Of a stretch of DNA of 64,000 bases, positions 46,644 through 55,825 are shown one piece after another (within the stretch, counting starts at the first letter, position 1; each line of letters begins with the position of its first letter). A program made the position numbers and the translations under genes. Origin of the DNA: Phenylobacterium glaciei (GTDB taxonomy: Bacteria > Pseudomonadota > Alphaproteobacteria > Caulobacterales > Caulobacteraceae); the NCBI RefSeq assembly GCF_016772415.1, contig NZ_JAGSGD010000001.1, positions 2,133,501 to 2,197,500 of the forward strand. The letters run 5' to 3'. Under the pieces are notes generated by a model. The model had not been told where the DNA came from. It saw only the letters and a list, made by a program, of their open reading frames with translations, and searched no databases.

Positions 46644-47561
46644 ATGCTCTACCGCCCCCTCGGCAAGACCGGTCTGACCGTTTCGGAGATCGGGTTCGGC
46701 TGCGCCAGTTGGTGGGGGCAGAGGGCGTTCGATGAGGGCCAAGCCATAGCCCTGGTCCATGCGGCCCTCGATCGGGGGGTGACCTTCTTCGACACCGGGG
46801 CCAGCTATTCCAGCGGCGAGGCCGAGCCGCGGTTGGGGCGGGCGCTGCGGGGGCGGAACCTCGAAGGCCTGGTGATCGCCACCAAGGCCGGGACCGCCCA
46901 CAACAGCCGCCGCGTCGTGCGCGACATGTCGCCGGCGGCCATCAAGGCCAGCGTCCTGCGCAGCCTCGCCAACCTGGGGCTGGAGCGCCTACCGCTGCTG
47001 CAACTGCATGGCCCGGCGATCCTCGATCTCACCGACGACCTTCTGGCGACCCTGGAAGGTCTGAAGGCGCGGGGGCTCGTTGAGGCGCTGGGCGTCAACA
47101 GCTTCGATCCCGCCGTCATCGACCATGTCGCGGGTCTGCCGCAGTTCGACGTCGTGATGGTAGATTACAACGTCCTGCGGCCAGAGCGCGGGCCGCTGAT
47201 CGCCCGGGCGGCGGCGGCGGGGAAGGGGGTGCTGGCGGGGATGCCGTTGGCCATGGGCCACACCGGCGGCCAGGTTCTGAAGCTGCGGGCGGCGCGCGAC
47301 GTCTGGTACGCCCTGCGCGCCCTGAAGAACCATCGCGCGGAGGTCCTGGCCGGGCGGCGGTTCGGCTTCCTGCATCGGCGGGCCGAGATCAGCGGGGCCC
47401 AGGCGGCCTTGGCCTATGTGCTGGCCAACCCAAATGTCGCCTGCGCGGTGACCGGCACGACGCGGATGGCCCACCTGCTGGACAATCTCGACGCCTCGGG
47501 TCGTGTCCTGCCGCCAGAACTTGCGGCCGAGATCGCCCGGGCGCAAAGCGCCAGGACCTGA
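46644..47561 (+). CDS. Aldo/keto reductase family protein
   Basis: A 305-residue NADPH-type oxidoreductase with a TIM-barrel fold. It begins MLYRPLGKTGLTVSEIGFGCASWWG. Catalytic residues can be placed as Asp and Tyr in TFFDTGASYSSGEAE (near residues 52-57), Lys in LVIATKAGT near residue 78 and His in LLQLHGPAIL near residue 117. The C-terminal cofactor region reads VACAVTGTTRMAHLLDNL. It resembles the group containing L-galactose and D-threo-aldose dehydrogenases. The substrate is unknown. It lies just after tRNA-Val. Confidence 0.9.
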   Translation: MLYRPLGKTGLTVSEIGFGCASWWGQRAFDEGQAIALVHAALDRGVTFFDTGASYSSGEAEPRLGRALRGRNLEGLVIATKAGTAHNSRRVVRDMSPAAIKASVLRSLANLGLERLPLLQLHGPAILDLTDDLLATLEGLKARGLVEALGVNSFDPAVIDHVAGLPQFDVVMVDYNVLRPERGPLIARAAAAGKGVLAGMPLAMGHTGGQVLKLRAARDVWYALRALKNHRAEVLAGRRFGFLHRRAEISGAQAALAYVLANPNVACAVTGTTRMAHLLDNLDASGRVLPPELAAEIARAQSART

Positions 47562-47639
47562 CGTCGGGGCGCCCCTTTCGCCGGACGCCAAGAGGCGTAG
47601 TCTGCCTGCAAGAACAACGATAACTCAGGGCAGGAAACC

Positions 47640-49565
47640 ATGGCCAAGCTCGATCTGGGTGCGCTCGACCAGGCGCTGGAGGCGGCGCATCAGCCCGCCC
47701 TGGCCGCCGCCCTTGTGCAGATGACCGGCGACCTGCACTGGCTGCGCAAGGAGTGGACGCCCACCTACACCCCGCTGTCGCGCGGCGAGACCGGGGTGCC
47801 CGAGGCCGAGCAGGCCAAGTTCCGTGCAGAAGCCAAGGCGGCGATCCTCGACTGGTTCGCCAAGGGGGCGCCGCCCACGACCACCCCCGATCCCGCCGCC
47901 CTGCGCCGGATGATGAGCTTCGTGGCTGGCGCCGACATCCCGGAGAACTATGCCGACTTCCTGAACGACGAGTTGGCCATCGGTGGCCAGTCCAGCAAGG
48001 ACCCGCAGTGGACCACGCCGGGGCTCAAGGACGCCGCGCGGCGCATGCATGTGCTGGTGATCGGGGCGGGCATGTCGGGCCTGCTGACCGGTATCCGCCT
48101 GACCCAGGCCGGGATCGACTTCGAGATCGTCGACAAGAACGCCGATGTCGGCGGCACCTGGCTGGAGAACACCTATCCCGGCTGCCGGGTCGACAGCTCC
48201 AACCACATCTATTCGTATTCCTTCGAGCCGAACCACAACTGGCCCCAGCACTTCTCCACCCAGCCGGTGCTTCTGGATTACTTCCGAGGCGTGGCCAATC
48301 GCTACGACCTGCGCAAGAAGATCCGCTTCGAAACCAGCGTCGAGGAGATGGTCTGGGATGAGGGGCGTGCGGTCTGGAACGTCACCGTCAACACGCCTGC
48401 GGGCAGCGAGAAGATCGTCGCCAATTCGGTGATCACCGCCGTGGGCCAGCTCAACCGCCCGCGCCTGCCCGACGTGAAGGGCCGTGAGCGCTTCAAGGGG
48501 GCGGCCTTCCACTCCGCCCAGTGGGCCCACGACGTCGACCTGACGGGCAAGCGGGTTGCGGTGATCGGCACCGGGGCCAGCGCCTTCCAGTTCGTGCCGG
48601 AGATCGTCGGCAAGGTGGCCAGCCTGACGGTCTTCCAGCGCACCCCGCCCTGGGGCTTCCCCACGGCGCACTATCATGAGGACGTGCCGGCCGGGATGAA
48701 CTGGCTGCTGGAGCACATTCCCAACTACGACAAGTGGTATCGGTTCTTCCTGTTCTGGATGGTCACCGACGGCCTGCTGGACGGGGTGCGGGCCGATCCT
48801 GCCTGGGCGGGCGACGAGACGGCCGTGTCCGCGGCCAACGCGATGTTCCGGGCCATGGTCGCCGAGGCCCTGCGGATGCAGACCGAGGGGCGGCCGGACC
48901 TGGTGGACAAGGTGATCCCCACCTATCCGATCGGCGGCAAGCGGGCCCTGCTGGACAACGGCGTCTGGATCGCGGCGCTGAAGCGTCCGAACGTGGAGCT
49001 GGTCACCGACGCCATCACCGAGATCACCGAGAGCGGCATCATCACCGCCGACGGGACCGCGCGCGACTTCGACGTGATCATCTACGGCACAGGCTTCCAC
49101 GCCAGCCGCTTCCTCTATCCGATGAAGATCAAGGGGCGCGGCGGGGCCGACCTGCACGACACCTGGGACGGAGACGCACGCGCCTATCTCGGCATGACCA
49201 CGCCGGGTTTCCCCAACCTTTTCATGATCTACGGGCCCAATACCAACATCGTCGTCAACGGCTCGATCATCTTCTTCTCCGAATGCAGCGTCCGTTACAT
49301 CCTGGGGTGCCTGAAGCTGCTGGCCGAGACCGGGGCAAACGCCATGGAGCCGAAGGCCGAGGTGCACGACGCTTTCAACATCCAGGTGGACGCCGGCAAC
49401 AGGCTGATGGCCTGGGGCGCCCCGCAGGTGTCGAGCTGGTACAAGAACGAGAAGGGCCGGGTCAGCCAGAACTGGCCCTTCGCCCTGGTGGACTATTGGC
49501 GCGCCACCCTGGCGCCCGATCCGCAGGATTTCGTGCTGTCGAAGGCGCGCGAGATGGCGGGGTAG
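47640..49565 (+). CDS. Flavin-dependent Baeyer-Villiger-type monooxygenase
   Basis: A 641-residue FAD/NADPH monooxygenase. The FAD Rossmann motif VLVIGAGMSGLLTG is near residue 138, preceded by about 130 residues of helical extension. The Baeyer-Villiger fingerprint FKGAAFHSAQWA is near residue 284; its usual last P or D is A. The NADPH motif VAVIGTGASAFQF is near residue 305. Length and N-terminal extension match 4-hydroxyacetophenone monooxygenase, so oxidation of a ketone to an ester is likely, though the substrate is uncertain. CAGGAAACC leads to the ATG. An NADPH-FMN reductase gene follows 47 bases later. Confidence 0.88.
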   Translation: MAKLDLGALDQALEAAHQPALAAALVQMTGDLHWLRKEWTPTYTPLSRGETGVPEAEQAKFRAEAKAAILDWFAKGAPPTTTPDPAALRRMMSFVAGADIPENYADFLNDELAIGGQSSKDPQWTTPGLKDAARRMHVLVIGAGMSGLLTGIRLTQAGIDFEIVDKNADVGGTWLENTYPGCRVDSSNHIYSYSFEPNHNWPQHFSTQPVLLDYFRGVANRYDLRKKIRFETSVEEMVWDEGRAVWNVTVNTPAGSEKIVANSVITAVGQLNRPRLPDVKGRERFKGAAFHSAQWAHDVDLTGKRVAVIGTGASAFQFVPEIVGKVASLTVFQRTPPWGFPTAHYHEDVPAGMNWLLEHIPNYDKWYRFFLFWMVTDGLLDGVRADPAWAGDETAVSAANAMFRAMVAEALRMQTEGRPDLVDKVIPTYPIGGKRALLDNGVWIAALKRPNVELVTDAITEITESGIITADGTARDFDVIIYGTGFHASRFLYPMKIKGRGGADLHDTWDGDARAYLGMTTPGFPNLFMIYGPNTNIVVNGSIIFFSECSVRYILGCLKLLAETGANAMEPKAEVHDAFNIQVDAGNRLMAWGAPQVSSWYKNEKGRVSQNWPFALVDYWRATLAPDPQDFVLSKAREMAG

Positions 49566-49612
49566 GGGAGGCTGGGCCTATACGGGAGCGACGCGTTTTC
49601 CCGTGAGGTCCC

Positions 49613-50182
49613 ATGCCGCTCAAGCTCCACACCATAATCTGCAGCACCCGCCCGAGCCGGCTGGGTCCGAAGATCGCCGAATGGTTTGACGCCATCGCCC
49701 AGGGGCATGACGGCTTTGACGCCGAACTGGTGGATCTGGCCAGTTTCGAGCTGCCGGTCTTCGACGAGCCCAAGCATCCGCGCCTGCGCGACTACGCCCA
49801 CGACCACACCAAGGCCTGGAGCGCCAGCGTGGACGCCGCCGACGCCTTCGTCTTCGTGACGCCGGAGTACAATTACGGACCGCCGCCGTCCTTCATCAAC
49901 GCGGTGAACTACCTTGTCCACGAGTGGGCCTATAAGCCCGCGGCCTTTGTCAGCTATGGCGGAGCGTCCGGTGGGGTGCGGGCGGTGCAGATGGAGAAGC
50001 TGCTGCTCACAACCATGAAGGTGATGCCGATCCCGGAGGGCGTGGCCCTGCCGATGTTCAGCCAGCACCTGGTTGAGGGCGCCTTCAAGCCGCCGGAACT
50101 GCAGGACAAGGCCGCTGGCGTCATGCTCACCGAGCTCGCCCGCTGGGCCACGGCGCTGAAGACGCTGCGCGCCCCAAGCTAG
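49613..50182 (+). CDS. NADPH-dependent FMN reductase family protein
   Basis: A 189-residue flavodoxin-like oxidoreductase. The phosphate-binding start is LHTIICSTRPSRLGPKIAEW (residues 5-24), and the FMN-binding TPEYNYGPPPSFINAVNY (residues 83-100) is the family signature. A GGASGGVRA loop completes the flavin site. Such proteins supply reduced flavin or reduce quinones and dyes. The Baeyer-Villiger enzyme upstream reduces its own FAD, so the pair need not form one system. They probably share a transcript. Confidence 0.9.
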   Translation: MPLKLHTIICSTRPSRLGPKIAEWFDAIAQGHDGFDAELVDLASFELPVFDEPKHPRLRDYAHDHTKAWSASVDAADAFVFVTPEYNYGPPPSFINAVNYLVHEWAYKPAAFVSYGGASGGVRAVQMEKLLLTTMKVMPIPEGVALPMFSQHLVEGAFKPPELQDKAAGVMLTELARWATALKTLRAPS

Positions 50183-50242
50183 ACCATTGCCAGGCGTCCC
50201 GCCGCCCTGTTCAACTATGTGTTGAGCAGCGGAGGGCAGGGC

Positions 50243-51349
50243 ATGACTCAGGGCGTGGTGACGGTGCAGGGCTTGAACCTGCGCGACGGTCCCGGTGGCG
50301 CAGCGACACCCCCCAGCCTGGACCTCGGCGTCGGCGTCGAGATGTTCGAGTCCAAGGCCGGCTGGACGCGCGTCACCACCCTGAAGGCCCCGATCCGCGG
50401 CGGCTGGGTCTCCAGCCAGTTCCTCAGCCAGACGGTGGCGGTCGCGACCCCGGCCCCGCCTCCGCCCGCCGCCCCGCCCATGCCCGACGCCCCCGGGCAT
50501 CCGGTGACCGTGGCCGGCGGGAAGGCGATCACTCCGGACGGCCGCGCTTTCGCCTCGGCCTACAAGGGTGGCTTCTACACCACCGGCCGGACCTCCCTGG
50601 CCGGATGGCTGGCGGGCAATCCGCCGCCGGCCGACCTAAAGCCCTCGGCGGTGCGGGTGGTGCGCGCCATCTCCGCCAATGAGGGGCTGCTGGAGGCGGT
50701 GAACTCCTACGACAACAGCTACATGTCCATCGGGCTGTTCCAGTGGACCTGCGGTCCTGCCACCGACCCGGGGGAATTGCCGGCGCTGCTGGCCGCCTTG
50801 AAGCGAACCTGGCCCGTGGCCTTCCAGGACTGCTTCGGCCGCTACGGCCTGGACGTACAGACCGCGACCGCCACGGCGACCACCGGCTACCTGGTGCTGA
50901 ACGGCGTGGTGCTGAACACCGCGGCGCGAAAGCTGCAGCTGCGCGGGCCGGTGTGGGCCTACCGGTTCTGGCGGGCAGGGCACCACCACGACATGCGGGC
51001 CTGCCAGCTCAGCTTCGCCGCCGGCCGCATGGCCCGCTTCCTGGACCTGAAGGCCGCCGGCGTGCCGATCCGCAGGTGGCTCACCTCCGAGCAGGGCGTG
51101 GCCCTGGTGCTGGACGAGCACGTCAACCGGCCGGGCCATGTGCCGGGCACGCTCACCGCCGCGCTGGCCAAGATCGGCGCCCACGACCCGGCGGGCTGGC
51201 AAACCGCCGACGAAGCCAGGCTCATCGCCGCCTATGTCCTCGCCCGCAAGGCCACTAACATGACCGATCCCATCAAGCGGGCTGAGCGGATCGCCGACGC
51301 GGTCAACCAGAACACCCTGTCGGCCGATCGCGGCTCGTTCGTGATCTGA
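50243..51349 (+). CDS. SH3-like and lysozyme-like domain protein without signal peptide
   Basis: A 368-residue protein. Residues 1-65 form a bacterial SH3 domain (GVVTVQGLNLRDGPGG, GWVSSQF), residues 68-88 a Pro/Ala linker, and residues 90-368 a helical domain. The segment ISANEGLLEAVN followed by SYMSIGLFQW (Glu147, Ser162) resembles the catalytic Glu and the S-x-G-L-F-Q turn of lysozyme-superfamily enzymes, so peptidoglycan cleavage is likely. No signal peptide or membrane helix precedes it. The ATG at 50243 has GGAGGGCAGGG upstream; a GTG at 50219 is possible. No phage or secretion genes are adjacent. A role as a released lysin or a secreted effector is open. Confidence 0.7.
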   Translation: MTQGVVTVQGLNLRDGPGGAATPPSLDLGVGVEMFESKAGWTRVTTLKAPIRGGWVSSQFLSQTVAVATPAPPPPAAPPMPDAPGHPVTVAGGKAITPDGRAFASAYKGGFYTTGRTSLAGWLAGNPPPADLKPSAVRVVRAISANEGLLEAVNSYDNSYMSIGLFQWTCGPATDPGELPALLAALKRTWPVAFQDCFGRYGLDVQTATATATTGYLVLNGVVLNTAARKLQLRGPVWAYRFWRAGHHHDMRACQLSFAAGRMARFLDLKAAGVPIRRWLTSEQGVALVLDEHVNRPGHVPGTLTAALAKIGAHDPAGWQTADEARLIAAYVLARKATNMTDPIKRAERIADAVNQNTLSADRGSFVI

Positions 51350-51426
51350 GACTGGGTGGCGGCTGTCACGACTCGGGTCTAACCTTCTGCGTCGGGTGGC
51401 TGACTCAGAGACGATGGAGTGTCGAC

Positions 51427-51609
51427 ATGGCCTACAAGTTCGAGATCTCGAAGGACAAGGCGGGCGAGTTCCGCGTGAAGTTCAAGGCGCCCAACGGCGA
51501 GGTCATGTTCTCCACCGAGGGCTATTCCGCCAAGGCCTCGGCCAAGAACGCCATCGAATCCATGAAGAAGAACGGTCCCGACGCCGAAACCGACGACACG
51601 ACGGACTGA
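51427..51609 (+). CDS. DUF1508 (YegP-like) single-repeat protein
   Basis: A 60-residue protein matching one DUF1508 repeat: YKFEISKDKAGEFRVKFKAPNGEVMFSTEGYSAKASAKNAIESMK. E. coli YegP has two such repeats. The acidic tail (DAETDDTTD) is unique. The family forms small beta-alpha units of unknown role. The ATG is preceded by GTGTCGAC without a strong ribosome site. It stands alone between the lysozyme-like gene and tRNA-Asp. Confidence 0.85.
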   Translation: MAYKFEISKDKAGEFRVKFKAPNGEVMFSTEGYSAKASAKNAIESMKKNGPDAETDDTTD

Positions 51610-51679
51610 CGCCGGGCCCCGGCCGGCCGAGAACGCGGGATTTTATTCACAGGCGAGGGCGCGGAAACGAACTCGCCCG

Positions 51680-51708
51680 TTGACACGATTCCGGTCGGGA
51701 CCTATCAG
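51680..51708 (+). promoter_or_regulatory. Promoter of tRNA-Asp
   Basis: A perfect TTGACA (51680-51685), a 17-base spacer and TATCAG (51703-51708), ending 30 bases before the mature tRNA 5' end. Confidence 0.75.
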
Positions 51709-51738
51709 ACGCCCCTCGCGGGCCCACACGGCCCACAT

Positions 51739-51815
<77 letters not shown>

Positions 51816-51877
51816 CTTCTCCCCGACATCGATGATGCTGCGACCGGACGCTGAATTGCGCGCCAGTTCACCCATGA

Positions 51878-51899
51878 GTGCGCGCGTTTTCTCGCGCAC
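51878..51899 (+). terminator. Hairpin between tRNA-Asp and nuoA
   Basis: GTGCGCG (51878-51884) pairs with CGCGCAC (51893-51899) around an eight-base T-rich loop. There is no downstream T-run, so it is only a candidate end for the tRNA transcript. Confidence 0.35.
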
Positions 51900-51966
51900 C
51901 TGAGAGGCATTCGCAGCGCGAACATCGGTCTTTTTCGCAGGCGCGGCGCCAGCGTCATTGTGCGGT

Positions 51967-51995
51967 TTGAAACGGTTCCATTCGTGGTCTAGAAG
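51967..51995 (+). promoter_or_regulatory. Putative promoter of the nuo operon
   Basis: TTGAAA (51967-51972), a 17-base spacer and TAGAAG (51990-51995) lie 23 bases before the nuoA ATG, which would give a very short leader. This is the only good match in the gap 51816-52018. Confidence 0.5.
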
Positions 51996-52018
51996 GGCGC
52001 GACTCCTTAGAGGATTCC

Positions 52019-52396
52019 ATGAACGCGTTCCTTCTTCAGTACCTCCCCATCGTGATCTTCCTAGGGATCGCGGCGGTTCTGGGGGTCGTCTTCATCCTCG
52101 CCTCGGCGGTTCTCGCCCCCAAGGCGCCGGACCCCGAAAAGCTCTCGTCCTACGAGTGCGGCTTCAACGCCTTCGACGATGCGCGAATGAAATTCGACGT
52201 CAGGTTCTACCTGGTCTCGATCCTCTTCATCATCTTCGACCTGGAGGTGGCCTTCCTGTTCCCGTGGGCGGTGTCGCTCATGAAGCTGCCGCAGGACGTC
52301 GCCCAGTTCTCCTTCTGGTCGATGATGTCCTTCCTGGGCGTGCTGACCGTCGGCTTTATCTACGAATGGAAGAAGGGCGCCCTGGAATGGGAGTAA
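52019..52396 (+). CDS. nuoA: NADH-quinone oxidoreductase subunit A
   Basis: A 125-residue membrane subunit of complex I with three helices. The loop after helix 1 has the conserved [41 protein letters not shown], including the Cys whose loop reports the active/deactive state in mitochondria. It begins the nuo operon. Its stop lies ten bases inside the nuoB gene. Confidence 0.96.
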   Translation: MNAFLLQYLPIVIFLGIAAVLGVVFILASAVLAPKAPDPEKLSSYECGFNAFDDARMKFDVRFYLVSILFIIFDLEVAFLFPWAVSLMKLPQDVAQFSFWSMMSFLGVLTVGFIYEWKKGALEWE

Positions 52397-52962
52397 TCGT
52401 TCCCGCGGGTTCCGCCCCCGCGCTCTCGGCCGGTCGCTCGACCGTCGAGGGCTATAACCCCAAGCTGCACGACCCCTTCTTCGACGGCGTCTCCACCGAG
52501 CTCGCCGACAAGGGATTCATCACGGCCGCGGCCGACGACCTGATCACCTGGGCGCGCACCGGCTCGCTGATGTGGATGACCTTCGGCCTGGCCTGTTGCG
52601 CCGTCGAGATGATGCACGCCTCGATGCCGCGCTATGACCTGGAGCGCTACGGCTTTGCGCCGCGCGCCAGTCCGCGCCAGTCCGATGTGATGATCGTCGC
52701 CGGCACGCTCTGCAACAAGATGGCCCCGGCCCTGCGCAAGGTCTACGACCAGATGCCGGAGCCGAGGTACGTCATCTCCATGGGCTCCTGCGCCAACGGC
52801 GGCGGCTACTACTACTTCAGCTATTCCGTGGTGCGAGGCTGCGACCGGATCGTGCCTGTGGACATCTATGTCCCCGGCTGCCCGCCCACCGCCGAGGCCC
52901 TAGTCTACGGCGTGCTGCAGCTGCAGAAGAAGATCCGCCGCACCGGGACCATCGAACGATGA
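52387..52962 (+). CDS. nuoB: NADH-quinone oxidoreductase subunit B
   Basis: A 191-residue peripheral-arm subunit holding the terminal cluster N2, which passes electrons to quinone. The four ligands are C70 and C71 ([11 protein letters not shown]), C135 (MGSCANGG) and C165 ([10 protein letters not shown]). The ATG at 52387 overlaps the end of nuoA by ten bases. Although the same frame stays open further upstream, that part lies inside nuoA and is not coding. The nuoC ATG overlaps its stop. Confidence 0.97.
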   Translation: MGVIVPAGSAPALSAGRSTVEGYNPKLHDPFFDGVSTELADKGFITAAADDLITWARTGSLMWMTFGLACCAVEMMHASMPRYDLERYGFAPRASPRQSDVMIVAGTLCNKMAPALRKVYDQMPEPRYVISMGSCANGGGYYYFSYSVVRGCDRIVPVDIYVPGCPPTAEALVYGVLQLQKKIRRTGTIER

Positions 52963-53570
52963 GCTGGCCGGTCGAGATCTCCACGCTCGAGAGCCTGGGC
53001 CAGCAGCTGGTCGCCGACAGCGCCGGCGCCGTGGCGGGCTATTCGATCGCCTTCAAGGAACTGACCCTGACGGCCCCGGCCAGCCGTGTCGCCCAGGCGT
53101 TGACCCTGATGCGCGACAAGTTCGGCTTCGCCCAGCTGATCGACCTCTGCGGCGTCGACTATCCCGAGCGCCCGCAACGCTTCGACGTGGTCTACCACCT
53201 GCTGTCCCTCACCAAGAACCAGCGCCTGCGTCTGAAGGTGCAGACCGACGAGGACACCGCCGTCCCCACGGTCACGGGGGTCTTCCCCTGCGCCGACTGG
53301 TATGAGCGCGAGGCCTTCGACATGTATGGGATCTTCTTCGAGGGGCATCCCGACCTGCGCCGCATCCTCACCGACTACGGCTTCCATGGGCATCCGCTGC
53401 GCAAGGACTTCCCGATGACCGGCTATGTCGAGCTGCGCTACGACGACGAACTCAAGCGCGTGGTCTACGAGCCCGTGAAGTCCGTCGAGTTCCGCAACTG
53501 GGACTTCCTCTCGCCGTGGGAAGGGGCCGACTACATCCTGCCCGGCGACGAGAAGGTGGAGGCGAAGTGA
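52959..53570 (+). CDS. nuoC: NADH-quinone oxidoreductase subunit C
   Basis: A 203-residue 30-kDa-type subunit of the peripheral arm. The signature region reads [41 protein letters not shown] (residues about 110-150). It is a separate protein here, not fused to NuoD as in E. coli. Its start overlaps the nuoB stop by four bases and its stop shares a base with the nuoD ATG. Confidence 0.97.
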   Translation: MSWPVEISTLESLGQQLVADSAGAVAGYSIAFKELTLTAPASRVAQALTLMRDKFGFAQLIDLCGVDYPERPQRFDVVYHLLSLTKNQRLRLKVQTDEDTAVPTVTGVFPCADWYEREAFDMYGIFFEGHPDLRRILTDYGFHGHPLRKDFPMTGYVELRYDDELKRVVYEPVKSVEFRNWDFLSPWEGADYILPGDEKVEAK

Positions 53571-54787
53571 TGGCTGACGACGCGTCCATGACCCCGCTCT
53601 CGGAAAACGAGATCCCGGTCCGCAAATTCAACATCAACTTCGGCCCGCAGCACCCCGCGGCCCACGGCGTTCTGCGCCTGGTCCTGGAGCTGGACGGCGA
53701 GGTCGTGGAGCGGGTCGACCCGCACATCGGCCTGCTGCATCGCGGCACCGAGAAGCTGATGGAGTACCGCACCTACCTTCAGAACATCCCGTACTTCGAC
53801 CGCCTCGACTATGTGGCGCCGATGAACCAGGAACACGCCTTCTGCCTGGCCATCGAGAAGCTGCTGGACCTGGACGTGCCGATCCGCGGCAGCCTGATCC
53901 GGGTGATGTTCTCGGAAATCGGCCGGGTTCTGAACCACCTGCTCAACGTCACGACCCAGGCCATGGACGTCGGCGCGCTCACCCCGCCTCTTTGGGGCTT
54001 CGAAGAGCGCGAGAAGCTGATGGTCTTCTATGAGCGGGCCTGCGGCGCGCGCCTGCACGCCAACTATTTCCGCCCCGGCGGCGTCCACCAGGACCTGCCA
54101 GAGGCCCTGATCAACGACATCGACGACTGGGCCGCGGCCTTCGCCCGTCCGGTCAACGACATCGACAAGCTGATCACCGGCAACCGCATCTTCAAGCAGC
54201 GCAATGTCGACATCGGCAAGGTGACCCGCCAGGAGGCCATCGACTGGGGCTTCTCCGGCGTCATGGTGCGCGGTTCCGGCATCGCCTGGGACCTGCGCCG
54301 CAGCCAGCCCTACGAATGCTACGACGAGATGGACTTCGAGATCCCGCTGGGGATCAACGGCGACTGCTACGACCGCTATCTCTGCCGCATGCAGGAAATG
54401 CGCGAGTCCACCAAGATCATCCGCCAGTGCGTTGAACGGCTTCGCAAAACGCCCGGCCCCGTGATGACCGAGGACAACAAGGTGTCGCCGCCGCGCCGGG
54501 GCGAGATGAAGCGCTCCATGGAAGCGCTGATCCATCACTTCAAGCTCTACACAGAAGGCTTCCGCACCCCGGAAGGCGAGGTCTATGCGGCCGTTGAGGC
54601 GCCCAAGGGCGAGTTCGGCGTCTTCCTGGTGAGCGACGGCGGAAACAAGCCCTATCGCTGCAAGATCCGCGCACCGGGCTTCCCGCACCTGATGGCCATG
54701 GACTGGATGAACCGCGGCCACATGCTGGCCGACGTGTCGGCCATCCTGGGCTCGCTGGACATCGTGTTCGGGGAGATCGACCGATGA
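53570..54787 (+). CDS. nuoD: NADH-quinone oxidoreductase subunit D
   Basis: A 405-residue 49-kDa-type subunit that forms the quinone cavity with NuoB. The cavity motif [15 protein letters not shown] has the conserved His pair near residues 25-29. Other family marks are [18 protein letters not shown] and the C-terminal [13 protein letters not shown]. The ATG at 53570 shares a base with the nuoC stop (TGATG). The last four bases overlap the NTF2-like gene. Confidence 0.97.
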   Translation: MADDASMTPLSENEIPVRKFNINFGPQHPAAHGVLRLVLELDGEVVERVDPHIGLLHRGTEKLMEYRTYLQNIPYFDRLDYVAPMNQEHAFCLAIEKLLDLDVPIRGSLIRVMFSEIGRVLNHLLNVTTQAMDVGALTPPLWGFEEREKLMVFYERACGARLHANYFRPGGVHQDLPEALINDIDDWAAAFARPVNDIDKLITGNRIFKQRNVDIGKVTRQEAIDWGFSGVMVRGSGIAWDLRRSQPYECYDEMDFEIPLGINGDCYDRYLCRMQEMRESTKIIRQCVERLRKTPGPVMTEDNKVSPPRRGEMKRSMEALIHHFKLYTEGFRTPEGEVYAAVEAPKGEFGVFLVSDGGNKPYRCKIRAPGFPHLMAMDWMNRGHMLADVSAILGSLDIVFGEIDR

Positions 54788-55134
54788 GCGCGCCAGCCTG
54801 CATCTCGCCCTTCGACGTCGTGGACGGCCAGTTCGAGGCCTATAACAGCCAGAACCTGTCGACCTTCATGACCTTCTACGCCGACGACGCGGTGCTTGCC
54901 GACTTCAACGGCGCCATCACCGCCAATGGCGCCGAGGCCATCCGCGCCCGGCATGAGAAGCTGTTCGCCGACTTCCCGCAGAACAAGGCCGAACTGAAGG
55001 CGCGCGTGATCATCGGCTCGCGCGTCATCGACCACGAACTGGTCGCCCGCACACCCGGCGGCGACACCTTCGAGGTCGCCGCCATCTACACCATCTCGGA
55101 CGCCAAGATCGTCCGCGTCGATTTCGTGAAGTGA
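54784..55134 (+). CDS. NTF2/SnoaL-like protein inside the nuo operon
   Basis: A 116-residue protein with the NTF2-like pattern: an N-terminal helix ([23 protein letters not shown]), then [12 protein letters not shown], a helix ([17 protein letters not shown]) and four beta strands ending [13 protein letters not shown]. Relatives include steroid isomerase-like and dehydratase-like proteins, but no catalytic set can be assigned here. It overlaps nuoD by four bases (ATGA) and precedes nuoE by ten, so it is made together with complex I. It is not one of the 14 core subunits. An assembly or accessory role is inference. Confidence 0.8.
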   Translation: MSAPACISPFDVVDGQFEAYNSQNLSTFMTFYADDAVLADFNGAITANGAEAIRARHEKLFADFPQNKAELKARVIIGSRVIDHELVARTPGGDTFEVAAIYTISDAKIVRVDFVK

Positions 55135-55144
55135 GGCTCTGACC

Positions 55145-55825
55145 GTGAGCGTTCGACGCCTTTCCGCCGATCAACCCGCCAGCTTCGCCTTCTCCAAGGA
55201 GACGATGAAGCAGGCCCAGTGGTGGATCTCGAAATATCCGGACGGCCGGCAGCAGTCGGCGGTGATCCCGATCCTTTGGCTGGTGCAGAAGCAGGAGGGC
55301 TGGGTTTCCGAACCCTCCATCCGCGCCGTCGCCGAGCTGCTGAAGATGGCCACGATCCGGGTCTACGAGGTCGCCACCTTCTATACGATGTTCATGCTGG
55401 AGCCGGTGGGCACGATCGCCATGGTCCAGGTCTGCGGGACCACGGCCTGCCAGTCGCGGGGCTCCGAGGACCTGCTGGCGGTCTGCCGCAAACGCTTTGG
55501 CCCCGACAGCCACCGCTCTGCGGACGGCAAGTTCTATTGGCAGGAAGTCGAGTGCCTCGGAGCCTGCTCCAACGCCCCCATGGCCGCCATCAACGACCGC
55601 TATTATGAGGACCTCACCGTTGAGGGCTTCGAGAAGCTGCTGGACGCCTTCGCCGCCGGCAAGACGCCGCCGCCGGGCTCCGAGATCGGCCGTCAGGGCA
55701 GCGCTGTCCTGGGCGGCAACACCACGCTGAACGATCCCAAGCTGTACGACGGGTCGGCCGCCAAGCCGATCAAGGGTCTGCCGAACGCCGCCCCCAAGGG
55801 TAAGGCCAAGGCGCCTGTCGCATGA
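55145..55825 (+). CDS. nuoE: NADH-quinone oxidoreductase subunit E
   Basis: A 226-residue 24-kDa-type subunit with the 2Fe-2S cluster N1a. The ligands are C97 and C102 (VQVCGTTACQSRG) and C137 and C141 (VECLGACSNAP). The C-terminal 60 residues (from about 165) are a Gly/Lys/Pro-rich extension beyond the usual 160-170 residues. The start is GTG at 55145. The stop overlaps the following small membrane gene by four bases. Confidence 0.96.
   Translation: MSVRRLSADQPASFAFSKETMKQAQWWISKYPDGRQQSAVIPILWLVQKQEGWVSEPSIRAVAELLKMATIRVYEVATFYTMFMLEPVGTIAMVQVCGTTACQSRGSEDLLAVCRKRFGPDSHRSADGKFYWQEVECLGACSNAPMAAINDRYYEDLTVEGFEKLLDAFAAGKTPPPGSEIGRQGSAVLGGNTTLNDPKLYDGSAAKPIKGLPNAAPKGKAKAPVA

Noticed and set aside
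46527-46901. Minus-strand frame starting near the aldo/keto reductase and running into tRNA-Val
   Set aside because: Its C-terminal VRTPDPLGVNQVL stretch is a translation of the tRNA gene, a known source of false proteins. The frame at 51758-51958 over tRNA-Asp was dropped for the same reason.
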